DNA from: Bifidobacterium oedipodis
GTDB taxonomy: Bacteria > Actinomycetota > Actinomycetes > Actinomycetales > Bifidobacteriaceae
Direction of reading: 5' to 3'
Length of the DNA stretch: 64,000 bases
Assembly: GCF_012932425.1 (NCBI RefSeq)
Contig: NZ_JAAIII010000007.1
Location: 62,001-126,000, forward strand
The translations under genes were made by a program, and so were the position numbers. Below are positions 43,868-52,358 of the stretch, piece by piece; positions within the stretch are counted from its first letter, which is position 1, and each line of letters begins with the position of its first letter. The notes beneath the pieces were generated by a model, which did no database searches, was not told the DNA's origin, and worked only from the letters and a program-made list of their open reading frames with translations.

Positions 43868-45067
43868 ATGCACGAAGCCAACACCGCCGCACAAGCCGAT
43901 ACCACTACACAAGCCAATACCACTGCGCAAGTCAATACCGAGCAGTGGGCGCAGGAGATCGCCGACAAGATCATCGCCAAAATGCGAGTGGTCGCCGAAC
44001 GCAACCAGCACACCGTGCCCTACACCACCGGCGAGGACGGTCGCTTCGACGACCACAGCGCTCCGGGGGCGATTAACTGGTGGACCAACGGATTCTGGGG
44101 CGGCCTGATGTGGCAGCTGCATCACGCCACCGGCGACGACCTCTATCGCACCATCGCCGAGGAGCTGGAAGGCAAGCTGGATGCCGTGCTCATGAACTAC
44201 GACGGCCTCGACCACGACAACGGCTTCAAATGGCTGCCCACCGCCGTAGCCGACTGGCGTGAAACCGGCAATCAGGCCTCCCGCAACCGTGCGCTGCTTG
44301 CCGCCGCCAATATGGCCGGACGCTTCAACACAGCCGGCAACTTCATCCGCGCATGGAATTCGTGGGATGGCGAACCCAACACCGGTCGCGCAATCATTGA
44401 CTGCATGATGAACCTTCCGCTGCTCTACTGGGCTTCGACGGAACTCGACGATCCGCGCTTCAAGCAAATCGCCGTAGCCCACGCGAACACCGCACAACAG
44501 CGCTTCGTGCGTGCCGACGGCTCGGTGCGCCACATCATCGACTTCGACCCCGCAACCGGCGAATACCTTGGCTCCCAAGGCGGTCAGGGCTACGGCCATG
44601 GCTCCTCCTGGACGCGCGGCCAAGCATGGGCGATCTACGGCTTCGCGCTGAGCTACATCCACACGCAAGACCCGCAGTATCTGGACACTGCCAAGCGCGT
44701 GGCCAACTACTTCATCGCCAACACCCCCGCCAACGGACTGATCCCCGTCGACTTCCGCCAGCCCGAAAACGTGACGTGGGAGGATTCCACGGCCGCCGCC
44801 ATCGCCGCCTGCGGCATGCTGGAAATCGCCAAACAGTGCGAGGGCGAAACCGAGGCCGACGCGCGCATCTACCGTGACGCTGCGCTGCGACTGCTCAAGG
44901 CGCTCGCCGACAATCGCGTGCTGTGGGATGAGGGTCACGACAATCTGCTCACCCACTGCACGGCCGCATACCACGATAAGGATCACGAGTTCGCCATCAT
45001 CTACGGTGACTATTACTTCGTGGAAGCCATCTGGAAGCTCACCGGCCGGGAGCTGTTCATCTGGTAG
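43868..45067 (+). CDS. Unsaturated glucuronyl hydrolase-type enzyme, GH88
   Basis: A 399-residue cytosolic (alpha/alpha)6 enzyme that hydrates and releases unsaturated uronic acid from lyase-generated oligosaccharides. Family text: AINWWTNGFWGGLMWQLHHATGDD near residue 70, DHDNGFKWLPTAVADW with a candidate catalytic Asp, HGSSWTRGQAWAIYGFALSYIHT near residue 240 and VTWEDSTAAAIAACGM. Residues 1-30 are a Thr/Gln/Ala/Asn repeat encoded by 18-bp-like units and are probably disordered. ATG at 43868 follows GAAGGAG at 10-11 bases. It diverges from AraC and precedes the DUF2264 gene. No lyase is visible in the window. Confidence 0.88.
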   Translation: MHEANTAAQADTTTQANTTAQVNTEQWAQEIADKIIAKMRVVAERNQHTVPYTTGEDGRFDDHSAPGAINWWTNGFWGGLMWQLHHATGDDLYRTIAEELEGKLDAVLMNYDGLDHDNGFKWLPTAVADWRETGNQASRNRALLAAANMAGRFNTAGNFIRAWNSWDGEPNTGRAIIDCMMNLPLLYWASTELDDPRFKQIAVAHANTAQQRFVRADGSVRHIIDFDPATGEYLGSQGGQGYGHGSSWTRGQAWAIYGFALSYIHTQDPQYLDTAKRVANYFIANTPANGLIPVDFRQPENVTWEDSTAAAIAACGMLEIAKQCEGETEADARIYRDAALRLLKALADNRVLWDEGHDNLLTHCTAAYHDKDHEFAIIYGDYYFVEAIWKLTGRELFIW

Positions 45068-45168
45068 TGAGTTGCGGCACGGCAACGTAGCAACGCAGCA
45101 TCAGCAACAACAGTAGTAACAGCAGCAACGTCAACACAGCAATTATCAATACAGAAAGCTGATAAACC

Positions 45169-47361
45169 ATGGCAGGCAACGTATTTTGCCCCACAACCGT
45201 TGACCGCACGCTCAGCCCCTACACCGGGCTGACGCGCCAAAGCTGGATCGAAGCGGGCGAATACCTGCTCGAAGGCGCGTTCCGCCATATCCAGCACTTC
45301 GACGATCCGATGGTACTGCCCCGGCAGGTCGAAGGGGTGATTTATCCGCACGATCCCAGCAATGTGCAGCAGATCAAAGCCGAATACTTCGAAGGCCTGA
45401 CGCGCACGATGTTTATCGCGGCACCCCTGATCCGTGAGAATCCGGGCCTGACATTGAACGGCATCAACCTGCGCGACTATTACAAGTCGCATATCCTCAG
45501 GGCCTGTACGCGCGGCGACGACCAGTGCGTGGGCTATTACGAGGATCTGTGCGCGTGGGCTGATGCCAGGCGTGCTGCGGCAGCCGAAGCCGATGGCAGG
45601 CCGGCACCGCACCAGCCGGGCTGGCATGTGTTCCAGCAGACCGTCGAAACCTGTGCGCTGGTAATCTGCCTGTGGATCACCAAGGATGTGATCTGGAACA
45701 CCTATACCAAAGCCGAGCGCGACCGTATCGCCGAATTCCTCACCGGATACGCGAACGCACCCACCGCGCCGAATAATTGGCGACTGTTCAACATGCTGGA
45801 TATGGCGTTCCTGAATATGGAAGGCTATCCGATCGATGAGCAGGTCATGCTCGAACATGCCACGCGCATTTGTGATTATTACGTGGGCGACGGCTGGTAT
45901 CGCGACGCAGCCGCCTTCGACTACTACTCCTGCTGGGCGTTCAACGTGTACGCGCCGCTATGGAACCAGTGGTATGGCTACGAGCACATGCCGTATGTGG
46001 CCCAGCGCTTCGAGGAATGGTCCAATACGCTAATGGCCAGCTATGCACGCATGTTCGATCGCGACGGATTCACCACGATGTGGGGCCGCAGTAACGTCTA
46101 CCGTTTCGCTGCGGTCAGCCCCTTTGCCGCGAACCTGACAATGCCGCGCCGCGACGGTCGTGATGGTCGTGAAGGCAACGCGTATGCCTTCGATCCCGGT
46201 CTGGCGCGACGCATCGCCTCCGGCTCGCTGATGCAGTTCCTCGGCCGCGACGACTTCCTGCATGACGGCGTGCCCACCATGGGCTTCTACGGCCAGTTCA
46301 CACCGCTGGTGCAAGGCTATTCGTGCACCGAATCACCGTATTGGATGGGCAAGGGCTTCCTATGCCTGCTTCTGGACGCGGATCACCCGTTCTGGACGGC
46401 CACCGAGCAGGGCGGCCTGTGGGAGCAGCTTGGCGAAAACGACGTGGCGCAAACCGCGCTCGACGGGCCGGCCATCTGCATCTCCAACCATGGCGGCAAC
46501 GGCGAAACCGTGCTGCGCACAGGCAAAGTGGAGCGAGGCCGCGACGACCTGCACGGCATGTGGAACTACGGCAAGCTCTGCTTCGATTCGAAATTCCCGT
46601 GGGAATCCACGCCAAAGCCCGAGACCGGTACTGCTGACGAATCGCAGAACACTGGTGAACAACTGGCCGCGCAACCGACCGTCCAGCCGGGCGCCGTGGA
46701 ATCGCAGCAATACGTCATGCACGATCTGGTGGATGACACGCTGCAGTACGGCAACCTGACACTGTGGGGCGGGCAGAAGGACGGCGTGCTGTATCGTCGC
46801 CAGCATTTCGCCTTCCGCGGCGGCCAGGAGGGCAACGCCATCGACTTGGCGGATATCGCCCTGCCCTACGGCATTCTGCGCGCGGACAAACTGCGGGTCA
46901 ACGGGCATCCGATCGAGCTGACCCTCGGTGCCTACGGTTTCGCCGACAACGGCACCGAAATCATCCGCCGCGAACGTCAGGGCGCGCAGGCCATCGTGCT
47001 TAAAGGCCACGATCACACCGGCCAGCCGCGCCAGCTCGCCATGACCGTATTCGACGGCTGGGAGGGCGTCGACGTGATGCATTCGGTTGGCAGCAACCCC
47101 GATTCGCCGCGCTCCATCGTGGTTTACGGGCGCACCGCACGCCGCGAACAGTACCATTTCGCACCCTACCTGCTGCTTTCGCAGGTCATCACCAAAGAGA
47201 GCCTCGACGATTTCAGCGACGACGAGCTCTTCCCGATCCGCTCCGTGGAATACACGGATCCGCAGTCGGTCGGCGCCTACGGGCCGGTGCGTCTCACCCT
47301 TGCGGACGGCACCGTGCGCACCATCGACTTCACTGGACTCGAAGGCCGGCTGATGCGCTGA
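45169..47361 (+). CDS. DUF2264-domain protein (probable uronic-acid glycosidase)
   Basis: A 730-residue protein matching DUF2264 in its N-terminal 400 residues: TRQSWIEAGEYLLEGAFRHI, NNWRLFNMLDMAFLNMEG, WYRDAAAFDYYSCWAFNVYAPLWNQWYG and WGRSNVYRFAAVSPFAANL, an (alpha/alpha)n-type barrel. A C-terminal beta-rich domain follows a Thr/Glu/Gln linker (about 480-510). From memory this family has been linked to beta-glucuronidase activity (CAZy GH154); I cannot verify that here. No signal peptide. It is cotranscribed with GH88, which fits processing of uronic acid-containing oligosaccharides, and probably answers to the AraC protein. Confidence 0.8.
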   Translation: MAGNVFCPTTVDRTLSPYTGLTRQSWIEAGEYLLEGAFRHIQHFDDPMVLPRQVEGVIYPHDPSNVQQIKAEYFEGLTRTMFIAAPLIRENPGLTLNGINLRDYYKSHILRACTRGDDQCVGYYEDLCAWADARRAAAAEADGRPAPHQPGWHVFQQTVETCALVICLWITKDVIWNTYTKAERDRIAEFLTGYANAPTAPNNWRLFNMLDMAFLNMEGYPIDEQVMLEHATRICDYYVGDGWYRDAAAFDYYSCWAFNVYAPLWNQWYGYEHMPYVAQRFEEWSNTLMASYARMFDRDGFTTMWGRSNVYRFAAVSPFAANLTMPRRDGRDGREGNAYAFDPGLARRIASGSLMQFLGRDDFLHDGVPTMGFYGQFTPLVQGYSCTESPYWMGKGFLCLLLDADHPFWTATEQGGLWEQLGENDVAQTALDGPAICISNHGGNGETVLRTGKVERGRDDLHGMWNYGKLCFDSKFPWESTPKPETGTADESQNTGEQLAAQPTVQPGAVESQQYVMHDLVDDTLQYGNLTLWGGQKDGVLYRRQHFAFRGGQEGNAIDLADIALPYGILRADKLRVNGHPIELTLGAYGFADNGTEIIRRERQGAQAIVLKGHDHTGQPRQLAMTVFDGWEGVDVMHSVGSNPDSPRSIVVYGRTARREQYHFAPYLLLSQVITKESLDDFSDDELFPIRSVEYTDPQSVGAYGPVRLTLADGTVRTIDFTGLEGRLMR

Positions 47362-47406
47362 CGGGCAGCACTGACGGGCAGCTAGAGGAGCTGCAACGAG
47401 CAGATA

Positions 47407-47443
47407 GGGGATAATCCGGACCGATTACAACCGGTTTATCCCC
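47407..47443. repeat. Inverted repeat before tatD
   Basis: GGGGATAATCCGG (47407-47419) and CCGGTTTATCCCC (47431-47443), one mismatch in 13, no T tract. It lies at the boundary between the sugar region and tatD. Confidence 0.5.
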
Positions 47444-47477
47444 AACCGGGACCGGTGTCGCGGGTAGGCTGGAAGCC

Positions 47478-48434
47478 ATGAGCAAACACCATCGCGACCG
47501 CAGCTGGGCACCTGCCCCGGAACCCCTGCCCGAAGACGCCCGTACCATCGACAACCATACGCATGTGGCCTCTGTGGTGCCCTTCGCCCGCGCCATGGCA
47601 CACGAAGCCGCTGAAAAAGGCCAGCCGGAAGTGCCCGTCTACGATGTGGACGAACTGCTGGAGCAGGCGCGCGCTGTCGGCATTGAGGGTATCATCGACT
47701 GCGGTTGCGAGCTGCCGCACCTGATGACCGCTGTCCAGATGGCCCTCGATCATCCAGGTAATGTGCACGCGGCGCTCGCAATACACCCCAACGAAGCCGT
47801 GCGCCACGGACACCGCGGCGTGCCAGGCCCGGACGGACTGCCGCTCACCTACAAGCCTTGGCACGATACCAGTTTCGACGATGCAATCGCCGAAGTGCAC
47901 CGTCTCGCCACCACCTACCCCAACGAAGTCGTGGCCATCGGAGAAACCGGCATGGACCTCTTCCGCACCGGCGAAGGTGCCAAAGAACTCCAGCGCGAGG
48001 CCTTCCGTGCACATATCGCACTCGCCAAGGAACTGAACCTGCCCATGCAGATCCACGACCGCGACTCACACCGCGAAGTCATCGAAACCCTGCTTGCCGA
48101 CGGTGCCCCCGAACGCACCGTATTCCACTCCTACTCCGGCGACCGTGACATGGCGCAAATCGCGCACGAACACGGCTGGTACCTAAGCTTCTCCGGCACT
48201 GTAAGCTACAAGGGCAACGACGGCATCCGCGAATCGGCCCGCGAGGTCGGGCTGAGCCATATCATGGTCGAAACCGATGCGCCCTACCTCACGCCCATGC
48301 CCTACCGCGGCCGCACCAACGCGCCCTATATGATCCCCTACACACTGCGGGCGCTCGCCGATGCGCTCGATCTGCCGTTGGCGCAGGTCGCGCAGGCCAC
48401 GCGGCGCACCACGCGCGCGGTATATGGCGTGTGA
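47478..48434 (+). CDS. tatD: TatD-family metal-dependent deoxyribonuclease
   Basis: A 318-residue TIM-barrel metallohydrolase. Metal ligands are visible in TIDNHTHVA (HxH near residue 28), GETGMDLFR (Glu), MQIHDRDSH (His), VFHSYSGD and the terminal ETDAPYLTPMPYRG motif. TatD proteins are 3'-5' DNA exonucleases involved in DNA repair and turnover. It is slightly longer than the usual ~260 residues because of an N-terminal extension and a loop around residue 110. In mycobacteria tatD follows metG (metS); here 38 kb of sugar genes lie between them. Confidence 0.93.
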   Translation: MSKHHRDRSWAPAPEPLPEDARTIDNHTHVASVVPFARAMAHEAAEKGQPEVPVYDVDELLEQARAVGIEGIIDCGCELPHLMTAVQMALDHPGNVHAALAIHPNEAVRHGHRGVPGPDGLPLTYKPWHDTSFDDAIAEVHRLATTYPNEVVAIGETGMDLFRTGEGAKELQREAFRAHIALAKELNLPMQIHDRDSHREVIETLLADGAPERTVFHSYSGDRDMAQIAHEHGWYLSFSGTVSYKGNDGIRESAREVGLSHIMVETDAPYLTPMPYRGRTNAPYMIPYTLRALADALDLPLAQVAQATRRTTRAVYGV

Positions 48435-48704
48435 CGCTAGCCGTGACGACAGCCTGATGTCAGCTGTTATGTCAGCCGTGAAGCTGGCTGCGGCACGGCT
48501 TCGCGGAGGCGTTTCGTTGCCCTTTTGTTATGCCTTAAGTTGCTGGAATCGGCATAACGTGCATATACTGACGGCTTGTTTGTGAACAAGCCGTTAAAAT
48601 GGTAACGGATTGATTAGGGAATACCGGCGTCGGAAGAGGTAGATTCCGCGTGTGAGCCAGGTATCAATACCGAGCGGGGCCCGGCTCCGCCAGGAGGATG
48701 CGAT
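48435..48704 (+). other. Kup leader region
   Basis: 270 bp without a gene. It contains several short complementary stretches (GGTATCAATACC, GGAATCGGCATAACG near 48545, CCGGCGTCGG) before the ribosome site AGGAGG. I looked for the c-di-AMP (ydaO-type) riboswitch that often precedes kup and could not fit it. Confidence 0.3.
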
Positions 48705-51092
48705 ATGGCGGAGAACAATCCGCAGTCCGGCAGCAAAGCCGAGGAAGAGGCTTTGTTAAGGGCTGACACGTTTACCAATGCCCCCAAGGTCTCCCGACGC
48801 ACACTCACCAAGGAAGAGCGCGAGCAGATCGCCAAACAGCGTGAGGCTGAAACCAAAGAGCAGGAACGACTTGCAGCCAAGAAAGCCAAAGGCCCCATCG
48901 GCCGATGGTGGCTGAGACTGCAATCCGGCCCCGATCGCGTCAGCTGGGGCATGGCCATCGTGGCGCTGGGCGTGGTGTACGGTGACATCGGTACCTCGCC
49001 CCTATACACCGCGCAAACCTTCCTTTCCGGGCAGGGTGGCCTCGCCGCCGCCAACCGTGAGGCAGTGCTGGGCATGCTGTCGCTGGTGTTCTGGTCGATT
49101 ACGCTGATCACCACCGTCAAATACGTATTCATTGCCATGCGCATCGACAACAATGGCGAAGGCGGCATTTTCGCGTTGTATTCGCTGATTCGCCGCTACG
49201 GACGTTGGCTGGTGATTCCGGCCATGCTCGGCGGTGCCGCCTTCCTGGCCGACTCGGTGCTGACCCCGGCCGTGTCGATCAGCTCCGCAGTCGAAGGTCT
49301 TAAAACGATTCCGCTGATGGAACCGTTGTTCAAACAAAACACCGAACTGACCCTGATGATCACCGTGGTCATTATCGTGGTGTTGTTCTCCGTGCAGTCG
49401 CGCGGCACCGAACGCATCGGCAAGGTGTTCGGCTCGATGGTGCTCGTCTGGTTCTCCTTCCTCGCCGTTGTCGGCGTGGTGAACCTGTCCAATGATTGGA
49501 CCGTGTTCGAAGCCCTGAACCCGATCTACGGCATCGAATTCCTGTTCAGCCCGCATAATGCCGCCGGCATCGCCCTAATGGGCACCGTGTTCCTGTCCAC
49601 CACCGGTGCCGAAGCATTGTATTCCGATATGGGCCACGTGGGCCGCGGCAATATCTACTTCACCTGGCCGTTCATCAAGGTCGCGCTGGTGCTGTGCTAC
49701 TTCGGCCAGGGCGCATGGATTCTGAAGAACCAGAACAATCCCGACCTTGCCCAAATCGACAGCCTTAACCCCTTCTTCCAGATGATGAGCCCGAACGTGC
49801 GCTACGTGGCCGTGGCACTGTCCGTCACCGCTGGCGTTATCGCTTCCCAGGCTCTGATCACCGGCGCGTTCACCATGGTTTCCGAAGCCACGCGCCTCAA
49901 CTGGATGCCGCATCTGCAGGTGCGTTACCCGGCCCGTACCCGCGGCCAGCTGTACATTCCGGTTATCAACATGGTGCTGTGCGTTGCCACGCTGGCAGTG
50001 CTTGCGATCTTCCGTGACTCCGAACACATCTCCGCCGCCTACGGCTTGGCTCTGACCATCACCATGATCACCACCACCGTGCTGCTCGGCGTCTACCTGT
50101 GGCATGACGGCAAACGCATTGGTGCCATCATCTTCACGATTCTGTTCCTAGCGATCCAGATCATGTTCTTCGTGGCCTCCATGGCCAAGTTCCTGCACGG
50201 TGGCTGGTTCACCATGCTGCTCACGTTCGCGATTCTGGGCATTATGTACACGTGGAACGAAGGTACCAAGCTGGAACGCGCGCAACGTCGGCACATGCAG
50301 CCGCAGGACTTCCTGCCCGCGCTCAACAAGCTGCACGATGACTTCCGCATCCCCTATTTCGCGGACAATATCGTCTACTTGACCTCCGATTCGGAAACCA
50401 AACGACTCGACACCGACATCTTCTTCTCGATTTTCGCCGACCATCCCAAGCGCGCCCGCGCCTGGTGGGCCGTGTCGGTGGAAACCACCGATGAGCCGTT
50501 CACGCGCGAATACTGTGTGGAAGACTTCGGCACGAATTATGTGTTCCGTGTGCGCATGCGTCTGGGCTTCAAGGTTTCGCAGTCGCTGCCGGCCTATATC
50601 CACCAGATCATGCACGATCTGAGCAAAACTGGAGAACTGCCCAAGCAGAAGTCGATCTACCCCAAGGTCGATGCCGATCCGAACATCGGCACCGTGCGCT
50701 ACGTGCTGATTCACAAGGCCCTGATGCCGGAATCCAAGGTGTCCGAGCGAGGCGCGCTGTCGCTGCGCATCAAGTATGCGATTCGCCATGTGGCCGGCTC
50801 GCCGACCAAGTGGTTCGGCTTGGCACCGTACAATCCGTTGATTGAAGTGCAGCCGCTGTTCGTATCCACGCGCAGGCCTCCGCGCCTGAAGCGCACCGAC
50901 TTGCTTGAGCCTGCCCCCGTGCCTTCGCGTGGCAAGGCCGATCCGGCCGCCGCTCCTGATCCGCTTGATACCACCACTGGTCTCGGCCAGCTAGTGCGTG
51001 ACTCCGAAGCCAAGACCGGGATCGATACTGAGGCTGGTGCCGGAGCTGCGGCCAAGGCCGGAGCCAAATCTGGGGCTGCGGCGAAAAACTAA
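48705..51092 (+). CDS. kup: Potassium uptake protein Kup
   Basis: A 795-residue K+/H+ symporter of the KUP/HAK/KT family. After an 80-residue charged N-terminal tail comes the signature LGVVYGDIGTSPLYTAQTFLSG, followed by about 12 membrane segments (VFWSITLITTVKYVFIAMRIDNNGEGGIFALYSL, LADSVLTPAVSISSAVEGL). The C-terminal cytosolic region ends in an Ala/Gly/Lys/Asp low-complexity tail of ~60 residues. ATG at 48705 has AGGAGG at 7 bases. Monocistronic with a strong hairpin downstream. Confidence 0.95.
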   Translation: MAENNPQSGSKAEEEALLRADTFTNAPKVSRRTLTKEEREQIAKQREAETKEQERLAAKKAKGPIGRWWLRLQSGPDRVSWGMAIVALGVVYGDIGTSPLYTAQTFLSGQGGLAAANREAVLGMLSLVFWSITLITTVKYVFIAMRIDNNGEGGIFALYSLIRRYGRWLVIPAMLGGAAFLADSVLTPAVSISSAVEGLKTIPLMEPLFKQNTELTLMITVVIIVVLFSVQSRGTERIGKVFGSMVLVWFSFLAVVGVVNLSNDWTVFEALNPIYGIEFLFSPHNAAGIALMGTVFLSTTGAEALYSDMGHVGRGNIYFTWPFIKVALVLCYFGQGAWILKNQNNPDLAQIDSLNPFFQMMSPNVRYVAVALSVTAGVIASQALITGAFTMVSEATRLNWMPHLQVRYPARTRGQLYIPVINMVLCVATLAVLAIFRDSEHISAAYGLALTITMITTTVLLGVYLWHDGKRIGAIIFTILFLAIQIMFFVASMAKFLHGGWFTMLLTFAILGIMYTWNEGTKLERAQRRHMQPQDFLPALNKLHDDFRIPYFADNIVYLTSDSETKRLDTDIFFSIFADHPKRARAWWAVSVETTDEPFTREYCVEDFGTNYVFRVRMRLGFKVSQSLPAYIHQIMHDLSKTGELPKQKSIYPKVDADPNIGTVRYVLIHKALMPESKVSERGALSLRIKYAIRHVAGSPTKWFGLAPYNPLIEVQPLFVSTRRPPRLKRTDLLEPAPVPSRGKADPAAAPDPLDTTTGLGQLVRDSEAKTGIDTEAGAGAAAKAGAKSGAAAKN

Positions 51093-51135
51093 GCAGTATC
51101 GGGCTGCGTCGGCTATATACGCTGGCAACTGCGTG

Positions 51136-51173
51136 CGCTGAGGTGACTGTCAACTGTGACTGTCACCTCAGCG
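51136..51173 (+). terminator. Terminator after kup
   Basis: 17-bp arms CGCTGAGGTGACTGTCA / TGACTGTCACCTCAGCG with one internal mismatch and a 4-nt loop, then TTGTATAT. Confidence 0.7.
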
Positions 51174-51293
51174 TTGTATATAACAGTTGCTTGCGTTGAT
51201 CTGCGTATGGTCTTCGTAGCTTGCGCACCTTATAAGCAATGGCTATAACGATGCCCGCGCGTTCGTGGTTGCGCTCGGCTACCTTGAAATACC

Positions 51294-52163
51294 ATGTGCA
51301 GATTACTCGGATACGCGACGGCCGGATTCAACCTCAGCCTCACCGCCATGCTCGGTGAGAAGTATGTTGACGACTTCCGCGACCTGTCCGAGATTCACAA
51401 CGACGGTTGGGGAGTGGCCCAGCTTGCCGACCCCGGCGAAACCCCATATGTGCGCGATGGCGGTGCCCCCAGTCCGGAAACCGGCGTCAGACTGTACAAG
51501 TCCACCATCGCTGCCCGTCATGACGACACCTTCAACGTGCTGGCCAACGAAGCCGCGCGCGGTGCACTATGGCACCTGCGCTTGGCCAGCTCCAACCTGC
51601 CGCTCATTATGGAGAACCAGCAGCCTTTCTACGCCAACGGGCTGAGCTTCATCCACAACGGCGATATCTCCGACGACAACGGCCGCAACATCATCACCAA
51701 CCGTTCCTATCCTGTGGATCACAGCGTGGTGCTGTCCACCGGCGGACGCTCCGATTCGGCCATTTTCTTTGCCGTGATTCTTGAATACATCGGTTTCGGA
51801 TTCCCGCTGGACGAGGCCGTGGCACAGGCTGTGCGCGAACTGCGCCAGTCCTACCCGAAGTCCAGCTACAACTGCATGATCCAGTCTGAGGATCAGCTCA
51901 TTGCCCTGCGTGCCAGCGGTCGCGAGGCCACCAGCCCGCGCATCGTGGAAATCTATGATCAGTACGGTCGCGGCGAACAGGCCCACGACTACCGCGTGCT
52001 GCGCTACCGTGCACTAACCGATGCCAGCGGTCGACCGGCGGGCATTGTGGTGTCCTCGTCGGGCTATGAACAGCGTGCTGAAGAAGGCTGGATCGACCTT
52101 GACAACGATCAGATGATCGTGGCCTCCAACCGCAACGGTTCATGGCGTCTTCGCTCCATCTGA
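51294..52163 (+). CDS. Class II glutamine amidotransferase (YafJ/EgtC-like)
   Basis: A 289-residue Ntn-hydrolase. The N-terminal Cys after Met removal is the nucleophile (MCRLLGYA). Also visible are LSEIHNDGWGVAQL-type text (IHNDGWG), HLRLASSNLPLIMENQQPF and FIHNGDISD with the family Asn-Gly-Asp, and GGRSDSAIFF. Members lack a synthetase domain; their acceptor in bifidobacteria is not known, and the ergothioneine pathway genes are not nearby. The start lacks an obvious ribosome site (TTGAAATACC). Confidence 0.9.
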   Translation: MCRLLGYATAGFNLSLTAMLGEKYVDDFRDLSEIHNDGWGVAQLADPGETPYVRDGGAPSPETGVRLYKSTIAARHDDTFNVLANEAARGALWHLRLASSNLPLIMENQQPFYANGLSFIHNGDISDDNGRNIITNRSYPVDHSVVLSTGGRSDSAIFFAVILEYIGFGFPLDEAVAQAVRELRQSYPKSSYNCMIQSEDQLIALRASGREATSPRIVEIYDQYGRGEQAHDYRVLRYRALTDASGRPAGIVVSSSGYEQRAEEGWIDLDNDQMIVASNRNGSWRLRSI

Positions 52164-52358
52164 TTGCCGCGTAATTGCTGCGCGGCTGTGTTCGCATAGG
52201 GGGTATTGCGCTTCGCGCGTCGAGCACTGTATTTCGTACGTCAAATACTGCATTTCGTGCACGCGATGCGGCGTTTCGTGCCCACGAAGTTGCCTCCCCC
52301 CTAATGCTTGTTAGCGTGAGGGGACAGGCGAAGACGCCTGGGAAAGTGGTGTATTCCC

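Noticed and set aside
42803-45085. A 760-codon minus-strand frame
   Set aside because: Only the 3' part (42803-43669) encodes a recognisable protein (AraC type). The rest is antisense to GH88 and looks like the shadow of its codon bias.
9118-47477. Mobile island with integrase or att sites
   Set aside because: No integrase, transposase, relaxase or matching direct repeats at the edges were found; tRNA-Ala is 4.6 kb outside and intact.
48435-48704. c-di-AMP (ydaO-type) riboswitch before kup
   Set aside because: I could not match the conserved core sequences; only short unrelated hairpins are visible.
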